NCBI GenBank assembly: GCA_964036665.1
Contig: OZ038528.1
Span: 11,600,501 to 11,664,500, forward strand
Direction: 5' to 3'
DNA length: 64,000 bases
Origin: Gordius sp. MW1
Lineage: Eukaryota > Nematomorpha > Gordioida > Gordea > Gordiidae
Both the position numbers and the translations under genes were made by a program. The notes under the pieces were generated by a model. The model made no database searches and was not told the DNA's origin. It worked only from the letters and a program-made list of their open reading frames with translations. This document shows, piece after piece, positions 10,082 through 22,435 of the stretch. Numbering within the stretch: position 1 is the stretch's first letter; every line of letters starts with the position of its first letter.

Positions 10082-11799
10082 CAGCTTAAAACCTCTTTTC
10101 GGAAGTCAATCGAGGATAATAGGATTCTCAAATTGGCTTCCTTTTATATATTTTTTCATGCTCTTTCACATAGAATCGAAAAAAAAATATTTTTACCTCA
10201 AAATTTTTCACATATTTTTCTTTGAACCGTATTCATCCGATGAAAGTTGTCGTTTTCAGACGTGGTTTCCATGATAAAAAGTAAAAATTTATCAGAATCA
10301 GAAAACTATTACTTTGAAATCATGATCGCATAGTGCATTTTTGAAAAATTAAGCACTCACGTTGCGATACAACAAACTAATCGCAACAATAAAACGTTGT
10401 CTTTTGTCAAAATGATAGTTCTCGCAGCTTAAAACCTCTTTTCGGAAGTCAATCGAGGATAATAGGATTCTCAAATTGGCTTACTTTTATATATTTTTTT
10501 ATGCTCTTTCACATAGAATCAAAAAAAATAAATATTTTTACCTTAAAATTTTTCACATATTTTTCTTTGAACCGTATTCATCCGATGAAAGTTGTCGTTT
10601 TCAGACGTGGTTTCCATGATAAAAAGTAAAAATTTATCAGAATCAGAAAACTATTACTTTGAAATCATGATCGCATAGTGCATTTTTGAAAAATTAAGCA
10701 CTCACGTTGCGATACAACAAACTAATCGCAACAATAAAACGTTGTCTTTTGTCAAAATGATAGTTCTCGCAGCTTAAAACCTCTTTTCGGAAGTCAATCG
10801 AGGATAATAGGATTCTCAAATTGGCATACTTTTATATATTTTTTTAAGCTCTTTCACATAGAATCGAAAAAAATAAATATTTTTACCTTAAAATTTTTCA
10901 CATATTTTTCTTTGAACCGTATTCATCCGATGAAAGTTGTCGTTTTCAGACGTGGTTTCCATGATAAAAAGTAAAAATTTATCAGAATCAGAAAACTATT
11001 ACCTTGAAATCATGATCGCATAGTGCATTTTTGAAAAATTAAGCACTCACGTTGCGATACAACAAACTAATCGCAACAATAAAACGTTGTCTTTTGTCAA
11101 AATGATAGTTCTCGCAGCTTAAAACCTCTTTTCGGAAGTCAATCGAGGATAATAGGATTCTCAAATTGGCCTACTTTATATATTTTTTCATGCTCTTTCA
11201 CATAGAATCAAAAAAAAAATTTTTTACCTCAAAATTTTTCACATATTTTTCTTTGAACCGTATTCATCCGATGAAAGTTGTCGTTTTCAGACGTGGTTTC
11301 CTTGATAAAAAGTAAAATTTATCAGAATCAGAAAACTATTACTTTGAAATCATGATCGCATAGTGCATTTTTGAAAAATTAAGCACTCACGTTGCGATAC
11401 AACAAACTAATCGCAACAATAAAACGTTGTCTTTTGTCAAAATGATAGTTCTCGCAGCTTAAAACCTCTTTTCGGAAGTCAATCGAGGATAATAGGATTC
11501 TCAAATTGGCCTACTTTTATATATTTTTTCATGCTCTTTCACATAGAATCAAAAAAAAAAATTTTTACCTCAAAATTTTTCACATATTTTTCTTTGAACC
11601 GTATTCATCCGATGAAAGTTGTCGTTTTCAGACGTGGTTTCCTTGATAAAAAGTAAAATTTATCAGAATCAGAAAACTATTACTTTGAAATCATGATCGC
11701 ATAGTGCATTTTTGAAAAATTAAGCACTCACGTTGCGATACAACAAACTAATCGCAACAATAAAACGTTGTCTTTTGTCAAAATGATAGTTCTCGCAGC
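9950..11799 (+). repeat. Block repeated 9949 bp apart, copy 2
   Basis: Anchors are 10082, 10425, 10770, 11115, 11455 and 11796. This is the second copy of the 1-1850 block, with the same order of monomer types. A visible difference is GAATCAAAAAAAATAAAT near 10515 where the first copy has GAATCG. Divergence begins just after 11796, where this copy has the shortened CTACTTTATAT. Confidence 0.85.
10770..11795 (+). repeat. 3-monomer run echoed 2398 bp downstream, copy 1
   Basis: Anchors 10770, 11115 and 11455 (next 11796) correspond exactly to 13168, 13513 and 13853 (next 14194) at offset 2398, seven monomers. Types match: GGCATAC/AAGCTC, then ACCTTGAAAT with CTACTTTATAT, then a GAATCAAAAA monomer. 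The run overlaps the 9949-bp repeated block, so it now exists in at least three places. Confidence 0.82.
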
Positions 11800-12135
11800 T
11801 TAAAACCTCTTTTCGGAAGTCAATCGAGGATAATAGGATTCTCAAATTGGCCTACTTTATATATTTTTTCATGCTCTTTCACATAGAATCAAAAAAAAAA
11901 ATTTTTACCTCAAAATTTTTCACATATTTTTCTTTGAACCGTATTCATCCGATGAAAGTTGTCGTTTTCAGACGTGGTTTCCTTGATAAAAAGTAAAATT
12001 TATCAGAATCAGAAAACTATTACTTTGAAATCATGATCGCATAGTGCATTTTTGAAAAATTAAGCACTCACGTTGCGATACAACAAACTAATCGCAACAA
12101 TAAAACGTTGTCTTTTGTCAAAATGATAGTTCTCG
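11796..12135 (+). repeat. Single 340-bp monomer
   Basis: Anchor 11796. It has CTACTTTATAT, GAATCAAAAA, TTCCTTGAT and GTAAAATTT. It separates the 2398-bp echo from the 2058-bp echo and has no closer relative that I picked out beyond the general 340-bp type. Confidence 0.75.
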
Positions 12136-13167
12136 CAGCTTAAAACCTCTTTTCGGAAGTCAATCGAGGATAATAGGATTCTCAAATTGGCCTACTTTTA
12201 TATATTTTTTCATGCTCTTTCACATAGAATCGAAAAAAAAAATATTTTTACCTCAAAATTTTTCACATATTTTTCTTTGAACCGTATTCATCCGAAGAAA
12301 GTTGTCGTTTTCAGACGTGGTTTCCATGATAAAAAGTAAAAATTTATCAGAATCAGAAAACTATTCCTTTGAAATCATGATCGCATAGTGCATTTTTGAA
12401 AAATTAAGCACTCACGTTGCGATACAACAAACTAATCGCAACAATAAAACGTTGTCTTTTGTCAAAATGATAGTTCTCGCAGCTTAAAACCTCTTTTCGG
12501 AAGTCAATCGAGGATAATAGGATTCTCAAATTGGCTTACTTTTATATATTTTTTTATGCTCTTTCACATAGAATCGAAAAAAATAAATATTTTTACCTTA
12601 AAATTTTTCACATATTTTTCTTTGAACCGTATTCATCCGATGAAAGTTGTCGTTTTCAGACGTGGTTTCCATGATAAAAAGTAAAAATTTATCAGAATCA
12701 GAAAACTATTACTTTGAAATCATGATCGCATAGTGCATTTTTGAAAAATTAAGCACTCACGTTGCGATACAACAAACTAATCGCAACAATAAAACGTTGT
12801 CTTTTGTCAAAATGATAGTTCTCGCAGCTTAAAACCTCTTTTCGGAAGTCAATTGAGGATAATAGGATTCTCAAATTGGCTTCCTTTTATATATTTTTTC
12901 ATGCTCTTTCACATAGAATCGAAAAAAAAATATTTTTACCTCAAAATTTTTCACATATTTTTCTTTGAACCGTATTCATCCGATGAAAGTTGTCGTTTTC
13001 AGACGTGGTTTCCATGATAAAAAGTAAAAATTTATCAGAATCAGAAAACTATTCCTTTGAAATCATGATCGCATAGTGCATTTTTGAAAAATTAAGCACT
13101 CACGTTGCGATACAACAAACTAATCGCAACAAAAAAACGTTGTCTTTTGTCAAAATGATAGTTCTCG
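12136..13167 (+). repeat. 3-monomer run echoed 2058 bp downstream, copy 1
   Basis: Anchors 12136, 12480 and 12825 match 14194, 14538 and 14883 at offset 2058. Shared markers in order are CCGAAGAAAG, CTATTCCTTTG, GGCTTAC with TTTATGCTC, and TCAATTGAGG with GGCTTCC. After the third anchor the next monomers share ACAAAAAAACG and then part company. Confidence 0.85.
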
Positions 13168-14193
13168 CAGCTTAAAACCTCTTTTCGGAAGTCAATCGAG
13201 GATAATAGGATTCTCAAATTGGCATACTTTTATATATTTTTTTAAGCTCTTTCACATAGAATCGAAAAAAATAAATATTTTTACCTTAAAATTTTTCACA
13301 TATTTTTCTTTGAACCGTATTCATCCGATGAAAGTTGTCGTTTTCAGACGTGGTTTCCATGATAAAAAGTAAAAATTTATCAGAATCAGAAAACTATTAC
13401 CTTGAAATCATGATCGCATAGTGCATTTTTGAAAAATTAAGCACTCACGTTGCGATACAACAAACTAATCGCAACAATAAAACGTTGTCTTTTGTCAAAA
13501 TGATAGTTCTCGCAGCTTAAAACCTCTTTTCGGAAGTCAATCGAGGATAATAGGATTCTCAAATTGGCCTACTTTATATATTTTTTCATGCTCTTTCACA
13601 TAGAATCAAAAAAAAAATTTTTTACCTCAAAATTTTTCACATATTTTTCTTTGAACCGTATTCATCCGATGAAAGTTGTCGTTTTCAGACGTGGTTTCCT
13701 TGATAAAAAGTAAAATTTATCAGAATCAGAAAACTATTACTTTGAAATCATGATCGCATAGTGCATTTTTGAAAAATTAAGCACTCACGTTGCGATACAA
13801 CAAACTAATCGCAACAATAAAACGTTGTCTTTTGTCAAAATGATAGTTCTCGCAGCTTAAAACCTCTTTTCGGAAGTCAATCGAGGATAATAGGATTCTC
13901 AAATTGGCCTACTTTTATATATTTTTTCATGCTCTTTCACATAGAATCAAAAAAAAAAATTTTTACCTCAAAATTTTTCACATATTTTTCTTTGAACCGT
14001 ATTCATCCGATGAAAGTTGTCGTTTTCAGACGTGGTTTCCTTGATAAAAAGTAAAATTTATCAGAATCAGAAAACTATTACTTTGAAATCATGATCGCAT
14101 AGTGCATTTTTGAAAAATTAAGCACTCACGTTGCGATACAACAAACTAATCGCAACAATAAAACGTTGTCTTTTGTCAAAATGATAGTTCTCG
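13168..14193 (+). repeat. 3-monomer run echoed 2398 bp, copy 2
   Basis: Anchors 13168, 13513 and 13853. This is the second copy of the 10770-11795 run. The first monomer carries CTATTCCTTTG and ACAAAAAAACG on its left side, which the first copy lacks, so a junction between two older blocks lies just upstream of 13168. Confidence 0.8.
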
Positions 14194-15225
14194 CAGCTTA
14201 AAACCTCTTTTCGGAAGTCAATCGAGGATAATAGGATTCTCAAATTGGCTTCCTTTTATATATTTTTTCATGCTCTTTCACATAGAATCGAAAAAAAAAA
14301 TATTTTTACCTCAAAATTTTTCACATATTTTTCTTTGAACCGTATTCATCCGAAGAAAGTTGTCGTTTTCAGACGTGGTTTCCATGATAAAAAGTAAAAA
14401 TTTATCAGAATCAGAAAACTATTCCTTTGAAATCATGATCGCATAGTGCATTTTTGAAAAATTAAGCACTCACGTTGCGATACAACAAACTAATCGCAAC
14501 AATAAAACGTTGTCTTTTGTCAAAATGATAGTTCTCGCAGCTTAAAACCTCTTTTCGGAAGTCAATCGAGGATAATAGGATTCTCAAATTGGCTTACTTT
14601 TATATATTTTTTTATGCTCTTTCACATAGAATCGAAAAAAATAAATATTTTTACCTTAAAATTTTTCACATATTTTTCTTTGAACCGTATTCATCCGATG
14701 AAAGTTGTCGTTTTCAGACGTGGTTTCCATGATAAAAAGTAAAAATTTATCAGAATCAGAAAACTATTACTTTGAAATCATGATCGCATAGTGCATTTTT
14801 GAAAAATTAAGCACTCACGTTGCGATACAACAAACTAATCGCAACAATAAAACGTTGTCTTTTGTCAAAATGATAGTTCTCGCAGCTTAAAACCTCTTTT
14901 CGGAAGTCAATTGAGGATAATAGGATTCTCAAATTGGCTTCCTTTTATATATTTTTTCATGCTCTTTCACATAGAATCGAAAAAAAAATATTTTTACCTC
15001 AAAATTTTTCACATATTTTTCTTTGAACCGTATTCATCCGATGAAAGTTGTCGATTTCAGACGTGGTTTCCATGATAAAAAGTAAAAATTTATCAGAATC
15101 AGAAAACTATTACTTTGAAATCATGATCGCATAGTGCATTTTTGAAAAATTAAGCACTCACGTTGCGATACAACAAACTAATCGCAACAAAAAAACGTTG
15201 TCTTTTGTCAAAATGATAGTTTTCG
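14194..15225 (+). repeat. 3-monomer run echoed 2058 bp, copy 2
   Basis: Anchors 14194, 14538 and 14883. This is the second copy of 12136-13167, with TCAATTGAGG near 14909. It differs by TCGATTTCAG near 15052 in place of TCGTTTTCAG, and by GGCTTCC in the first monomer where copy 1 has GGCCTAC. Confidence 0.82.
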
Positions 15226-17099
15226 CAGCTTAAAACCTCTTTTCGGAAGTCAATAGAGGATAATAGGATTCTCAAATTGGCCTACTTTTATATATTTTTT
15301 TATGCTCTTTCACATAGAATCGAAAAAAATAAATATTTTTACCTCAAAATTTTTCACATATTTTTCTTTGAACCGTATTCATCCGATGAAAGTTGTCGTT
15401 TTCAGACGTGGTTTCCATGATAAAAAGTAAAAATTTATCAGAATCAGAAAACTATTACTTTGAAATCATGATCGCATAGTGCATTTTTGAAAAATTAAGC
15501 ACTCACGTTGCGATACAACAAACTAATCGCAACAATAAAACGTTGTCTTTTGTCAAAATGATAGTTCTCGCAGCTTAAAACCTCTTTTCGGAAGTCAATC
15601 GAGGATAATAGGATTCTCAAATTGGCTTACTTTTATATATTTTTTTATGCTCTTTCACATAGAATCGAAAAAAATAAATATTTTTACCTTAAAATTTTTC
15701 ACATATTTTTCTTTGAACCGTATTCATCCGATGATAGTTGTCGTTTTCAGACGTGGTTTCCATGATAAAAAGTAAAAATTTATCAGAATCAGAAAACTAT
15801 TACTTTGAAATCATGATCGCCTAGTGCATTTTTGAAAAATTAAGCACTCACGTTGCGATACAACAAACTAATCGCAACAATAAAACGTTGTCTTTTGTCA
15901 AAATGATAGTTCTCGCAGCTTAAAACCTCTTTTCGGAAGTCAATTGAGGATAATAGGATTCTCAAATTGGCTTCCTTTTATATATTTTTTCATGCTCTTT
16001 CACATAGAATCGAAAAAAAAATATTTTTACCTCAAAATTTTTCACATATTTTTCTTTGAACCGATTCATCCGATGAAAGTTGTCGTTTTCAGACGTGGTT
16101 TCCATGATAAAAAGTAAAAAATTTATCAGAATCAGAAAACTATTACTTTGAAATCATGATCGCATAGTGCATTTTTGAAAAATTAAGCACTCACGTTGCG
16201 ATACAACAAACTAATCGCAACAAAAAAACGTTGTCTTTTGTCAAAATGATAGTTTTGGCAGCTTAAAACCTCTTTTCGGAAGTCAATAGAGGATAATAGG
16301 ATTCTCAAATTGGCCTACTTTTATATATTTTTTCATGCTCTTTCACATAGAATCGAAAAAAAACAATATTTTTACCTCAAAATTTTTCACATATTTTTCT
16401 TTCAACCGTATTCATCCGATGAAAGTTGTCGTTTTCAGACGTGGTTTCCATGATAAAAAGTAAAAATTTATCAGAATCAGAAAACTATTACTTTGAAATC
16501 ATGATCGCATAGTGCATTTTTGAAAAATTAAGCACTCACGTTGCGATACAACAAACTAATCGCAACAATAAAACGTTGTCTTTTGTCAAAATGATAGTTC
16601 TCGCAGCTTAAAACCTCTTTTCGGAAGTCAATCGAGGATAATAGGATTCTCAAATTGGCCTACTTTTATATATTTTTTTATGCTCTTTCACATAGAATCG
16701 AAAAAAATAAATATTTTTACCTCAAAATTTTTCACATATTTTTCTTTGAACCGTATTCATCCGATGAAAGTTGTCGTTTTCCGACGTGGTTTCCATGATA
16801 AAAAGTAAAAATTTATAATAATCAAAAAACTATTACTTTGAAATCATGATCGCATAGTGCATTTTTGAAAAATTAAGCACTCACGTTGCGATACAACAAA
16901 CTAATCGCAACAATAAAACGTTGTCTTTTGTCAAAATGATAGTTCTCGCAGCTTAAAACCTCTTTTCGGAAGTCAATCGAGGATAATAGGATTCTCAAAT
17001 TGGCTTACTTTTATATATTTTTTTATGCTCTTTCACATAGAATCGAAAAAAATAAATATTTTTACCTTATTATTTTTCACATATTTTTCTTTGAACCGT
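15226..17099 (+). repeat. Mixed monomers with a 1033-bp echo
   Basis: Anchors are 15226, 15571, 15916, 16259, 16604 and 16949. The pair TCAATTGAGG/GGCTTCC then ACAAAAAAACG/TCAATAGAGG occurs with anchors 14883/15226 and again 15916/16259, offset 1033 (three monomers). The first CCGACG + TAATAATC monomer of the window appears here (about 16780-16820). Private changes include GATGATAGTTG near 15732, GAACCGATTC near 16058, TTTTGGCAG near 16254 and CCTTATTATTTTTC near 17065. Confidence 0.75.
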
Positions 17100-18330
17100 A
17101 TTCATCCGATGAAAGTTGTCGTTTTCAGACGTGGTTTCCATGATAAAAAGTAAAAATTTATCAGAATCAGAAAACTATTACTTTGAAATCATGATCGCAT
17201 AGTGCATTTTTGAAAAATTAAGCACTCACGTTGCGATACAATAAACTAATCGCAACAATAAAACGTTGTCTTTTGTCAAAATGATAGTTCTCGCAGCTTA
17301 AAACCTCTTTTCGGAAGTCAATCGAGGATAATAGGATTCTCAAATTAGCCTACTTTTATATATTTTTTCATGCTCTTTCACATAGAATCAAAAAAAAATA
17401 TTTTTACCTCAAAATTTTTCACCTATTTTTCTTTGAACCGTATTCATCCGATGAAAGTTGTCGTTTTCAGACGTGGTTTCCTTGATAAAAAGTAAAAATT
17501 TATCAGAATCAGAAAACTATTACTTTGAAATAATGATCGCATAGTGCATTTTTGAAAAATTAAGCACTCACGTTGCGATACAACAAACTAATCGCAACAA
17601 TAAAACGTTGTCTTTTGTCAAAATGATAGTTCTCGCAGCTTAAAACCTCTTTTCGGAAGTCAATCGAGGATAATAGGATTCTCAAATTGGCGTACTTTTA
17701 TATATTTTTTCATGCTCTTTCACATAGAATCGAAAAAAAAAATATTTTTACCTCAAAATTTTTACATATTTTTCTTTGAACCGTATTCATCCGAAGAAAG
17801 TTGTCGTTTTCAGACGTGGTTTTCATGATAAAATATAAAAATTTATCAGAATCAGAAAACTATTACTTTGAAATCATGATCGCATAGTGCATTTTTGAAA
17901 AATTAAGCACTCACGTTGCGATACAACAAACTAATCGCAACAATAAAACGTTGTCTTTTGTCAAAATGATAGTTCTCGCAGCTTAAAACCTCTTTTCGGA
18001 AGTCAATCGAGGATAATAGGAATCTCAAATTGGCCTACTTTTATATATTTTTTCATGCTCTTTCACATAGAATCAAAAAAAAAAATTTTACCTCAAAATT
18101 TTTCACATATTTTTCTTTGAACCGTATTCATCCGATGAAAGTTGTCGTTTTCAGACGTGGTTTCCTTGATAAAAAGTAAAATTTATCAGAATCAGAAAAC
18201 TATTACTTTGAAATCATGATCGCATAGTGCATTTTTGAAAAATTAAGCACTCACGTTGCGATACAACAAACTAATCGCAACAATAAAACGTTGTCTTTTG
18301 TCAAAATGATAGTTCTCGCAGCTTAAAACC
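17100..18330 (+). repeat. HOR with 1711-bp offset, copy 1
   Basis: Anchors 17294, 17636, 17979 and 18319 match 19005, 19347, 19690 and 20030, all exactly 1711 bp apart (five monomers). Shared rare markers are ACAATAAACTAATC, CAAATTAGCC, CACCTATTT, AATAATGATC, GGCGTAC, TTTTACATATTT with CCGAAGAAAG, and GGAATCTC. Edges are approximate. Private to this copy is AAAATATAAAAA near 17829. Confidence 0.9.
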
Positions 18331-18810
18331 TCTTTTCGGAAGTCAATCGAGGATAATAGGATTCTCAAATTGGCCTACTTTTATATATTTCATGCTCTTT
18401 CACATAGAATCGAAAAAAATAAATATTTTTACCTCAAAATTTTTCACATATTTTTCTTTGAACCGTATTCATCCGATGAAAGTTGTCGTTTTCCGACGTG
18501 GTTTCCATGATAAAAAGTAAAAATTTATAATAATCAAAAAACTATTACTTTGAAATCATGATCGCATAGTGCATTTTTGAAAAATTAAGCACTCACGTTG
18601 CGATACAACAAACTAATCGCAACAATAAAACGTTGTCTTTTGTCAAAATGATAGTTCTCGCAGCTTAAAACCTCTTTTCGGAAGTCAATAGAGGATAATA
18701 GGATTCTCAAATTGGCCTACTTTTATATATTTTTTCAGCTCTTTCACATAGAATCGAAAAAAAACAATATTTTTACCTCAAAATTTTTCACATATTTTTC
18801 TTTGAACCGT
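18331..18810 (+). repeat. Joining monomers between 1711-bp copies
   Basis: Covers the end of the monomer with anchor 18319 and that with anchor 18661. One monomer lacks four T in the T run (TATATTTCATGCTC near 18383) and carries CCGACG and TAATAATC. The next has TCAATAGAGG, CAGCTC and AAACAATATTTTT. Confidence 0.75.
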
Positions 18811-20041
18811 ATTCATCCGATGAAAGTTGTCGTTTTCAGACGTGGTTTCCATGATAAAAAGTAAAAATTTATCAGAATCAGAAAACTATTACTTTGAAAT
18901 CATGATCGCATAGTGCATTTTTGAAAAATTAAGCACTCACGTTGCGATACAATAAACTAATCGCAACAATAAAACGTTGTCTTTTGTCAAAATGATAGTT
19001 CTCGCAGCTTAAAACCTCTTTTCGGAAGTCAATCGAGGATAATAGGATTCTCAAATTAGCCTACTTTTATATATTTTTTCATGCTCTTTCACATAGAATC
19101 AAAAAAAAATATTTTTACCTCAAAATTTTTCACCTATTTTTCTTTGAACCGTATTCATCCGATGAAAGTTGTCGTTTTCAGACGTGGTTTCCTTGATAAA
19201 AAGTAAAAATTTATCAGAATCAGAAAACTATTACTTTGAAATAATGATCGCATAGTGCATTTTTGAAAAATTAAGCACTCACGTTGCGATACAACAAACT
19301 AATCGCAACAATAAAACGTTGTCTTTTGTCAAAATGATAGTTCTCGCAGCTTAAAACCTCTTTTCGGAAGTCAATCGAGGATAATAGGATTCTCAAATTG
19401 GCGTACTTTTATATATTTTTTCATGCTCTTTCACATAGAATCGAAAAAAAAAATATTTTTACCTCAAAATTTTTACATATTTTTCTTTGAACCGTATTCA
19501 TCCGAAGAAAGTTGTCGTTTTCAGACGTGGTTTTCATGATAAAAAGTAAAAATTTATCAGAATCAGAAAACTATTACTTTGAAATCATGATCGCATAGTG
19601 CATTTTTGAAAAATTAAGCACTCACGTTGCGATACAACAAACTAATCGCAACAATAAAACGTTGTCTTTTGTCAAAATGATAGTTCTCGCAGCTTAAAAC
19701 CTCTTTTCGGAAGTCAATCGAGGATAATAGGAATCTCAAATTGGCCTACTTTTATATATTTTTTCATGCTCTTTCACATAGAATCAAAAAAAAAAATTTT
19801 ACCTCAAAATTTTTCACATATTTTTCTTTGAACCGTATTCATCCGATGAAAGTTGTCGTTTTCAGACGTGGTTTCCTTGATAAAAAGTAAAATTTATCAG
19901 AATCAGAAAACTATTACTTTGAAATCATGATCGCCTAGTGCATTTTTGAAAAATTAAGCACTCACGTTGCGATACAACAAACTAATCGCAACAATAAAAC
20001 GTTGTCTTTTGTCAAAATGATAGTTCTCGCAGCTTAAAACC
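18811..20041 (+). repeat. HOR with 1711-bp offset, copy 2
   Basis: Anchors 19005, 19347, 19690 and 20030. This is the second copy of 17100-18330, sharing every rare marker listed there. After 20030 it switches to a TCAATAGAGG/AAACAATATTTTT monomer. Confidence 0.9.
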
Positions 20042-20371
20042 TCTTTTCGGAAGTCAATAGAGGATAATAGGATTCTCAAATTGGCCTACTTTTATATATT
20101 TTTTCATGCTCTTTCACATAGAATCGAAAAAAAACAATATTTTTACCTCAAAAATTTTCACATATTTTTCTTTCAACCGTATTCATCCGATGAAAGTTGT
20201 CGTTTTCAGACGTGGTTTCCATGATAAAAAGTAAAAATTTATCAGAATCAGAAAAGTATTACTTTGAAATCATGATCGCCTAGTGCATTTTTGAAAAAAG
20301 CACTCACGTTGCGATACAACAAACTAATCGCAACAATAAAACGTTGTCTTTTGTCAAAATGATAGTTCTCG

Positions 20372-22092
20372 CAGCTTAAAACCTCTTTTCGGAAGTCAAT
20401 AGAGGATAATAGGATTCTCAAATTGGCCTACTTTTATATATTTTTTCATGCTCTTTCACATAGAATCGAAAAAAAACAATATTTTTACCTCAAAATTTTT
20501 CACATATTTTTCTTTGAACCGTATTCATCCGATGAAAGTTGTCGTTTTCCGACGTGGTTTCCATGATAAAAAGTAAAAATTTATAATAATCAAAAAACTA
20601 TTACTTTGAAATCATGATCGCAGGGTGCATTTTTGAAAAATTAAGCACTCACGTTGCGATACAACAAACTAATCGCAACAATAAAACGTTGTCTTTTGTC
20701 AAAATGATAGTTCTCGCAGCTTAAAACCTCTTTTCGGAAGTCAATCGATGATAATAGGATTCTCAAATTGGCCTACTTTTATATATTTTTTCATGCTCTT
20801 TCACATAGAATCGAAAAAAATAAATATTTTTACCTCAAAATTTTTCACATATTTTTCTTTCAACCGTATTCATCCGATGAAAATTGTCGTTTTCAGACGT
20901 GGTTTCCATGATAAAAAGTAAAAATTTATCAGAATCAGAAAACTATTACTTTGAAATCATGATCGCATAGTGCATTTTTGAAAAATTAAGCACTCACGTT
21001 GCGATACAACAAACTAATCGCAACAATAAAACGTTGTCTTTTGTCAAAATGATAGTTCTCGCAGCTTAAAACCTCTTTTCGGAAGTCAATCGAGGATAAT
21101 AGGATTCTCAAATTGGCCTACTTTTATATATTTTTTCATGCTCTTTCACATAGAATCGAAAAAAATAAATATTTTTACCTCAAAATTTTTCACATATTTT
21201 TCTTTGAACCGTATTCATCCGATGAAAGTTGTCGTTTTCCGACGTGGTTTCCATGATAAAAAGTAAAAATTTATAATAATCAAAAAACTATTACTTTGAA
21301 ATCATGATCGCATAGTGCATTTTTGAAAAATTAAGCACTCACGTTGCGATACAACAAACTAATCGCAACAATAAAACGTTGTCTTTTGTCAAAATGATAG
21401 TTCTCGCAGCTTAAAACCTCTTTTCGGAAGTCAATAGAGGATAATAGGATTCTCAAATTGGCCTACTTTTATATATTTTTTCAGCTCTTTCACATAGAAT
21501 CGAAAAAAAACAATATTTTTACCTCAAAATTTTTCACATATTTTTCTTTCAACCGTATTCATCCGATGAAAGTTGTCGTTTTCAGACGTGGTTTCCATGA
21601 TAAAAAGTAAAAATTTATCAGAATCAGAAAAGTATTACTTTGAAATCATGATCGCCTAGTGCATTTTTGAAAAAAGCACTCACGGTGCGATACAACAAAC
21701 TAATCGCAACAATAAAACGTTGTCTTTTGTCAAAATGATAGTTCTCGCAGCTTAAAACCTCTTTTCGGAAGTCAATCGAGGATAATAGGATTCTCAAATT
21801 GGCCTACTTTTATATATTTTTTCATGCTCTTTCACATAGAATCGAAAAAAATAAATATTTTTACCTCAAAATTTTTCACATATTTTTCTTTGTACCGTAT
21901 TCATCCGATGAAAGTTGTCGTTTTCCGACGTGGTTTCCATGATAAAAAGTAAAAATTTATCAGAATCAAAAAACTATTACTTTGAAATCATGATCGCATA
22001 GTGCATTTTTGAAAAATTAAGCACTCACGTTGCGATACAACAAACTAATCGCAACAATACAACGTTGTCTTTTGTCAAAATGATAGTTCTCG
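20372..22092 (+). repeat. 5-monomer block with 2064-bp offset, copy 1
   Basis: Anchors 20372, 20717, 21062, 21407 and 21748 match 22436, 22781, 23126, 23471 and 23812 at exactly 2064 bp. Markers: CGCAGGG (near 20619), TCAATCGATG, GATGAAAATTG, CCGACG with TAATAATC, CAGCTC, the 3-nt deletion with CACGGTGCG (near 21682), and TTTGTACC (near 21890). Confidence 0.92.
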
Positions 22093-22435
22093 CAGCTTAA
22101 AACCTCTTTTCGGAAGTCAATCGAGGATAGTAGGATTCTCAAATTGGCCTACTTTTATATATTTTTTCATGCTCTTTCACATACAATCAAAAAAAAAATA
22201 TTTTTAATTCAAAATTTTTCACATATTTTTCTTTGAACCGTATTCATCCGATGAAAGTTGTCGTTTTCAGACGTGGTTTCCTTGATAAAAAGTAAAAATT
22301 TATCAGAATCAGAAAACTATTACTTTGAAATCATGATCGCATAGTGCATTTTTGAAAAATTAAGCACTCACGTTGCGATACAACAAACTAATCGCAACAA
22401 TAAAACGTTGTCTTTTGTCAAAATGATAGTTCTCG
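22093..22435 (+). repeat. Divergent monomer between 2064-bp copies
   Basis: Anchor 22093. It carries several private changes: ACAATACAACG upstream, GGATAGTAGG, CATACAATC in place of CATAGAATC, and TTTTTAATTC in place of TTTTTACCTC. It has no counterpart in the next copy, so the 2064-bp period is five shared monomers plus one that differs. Confidence 0.8.
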
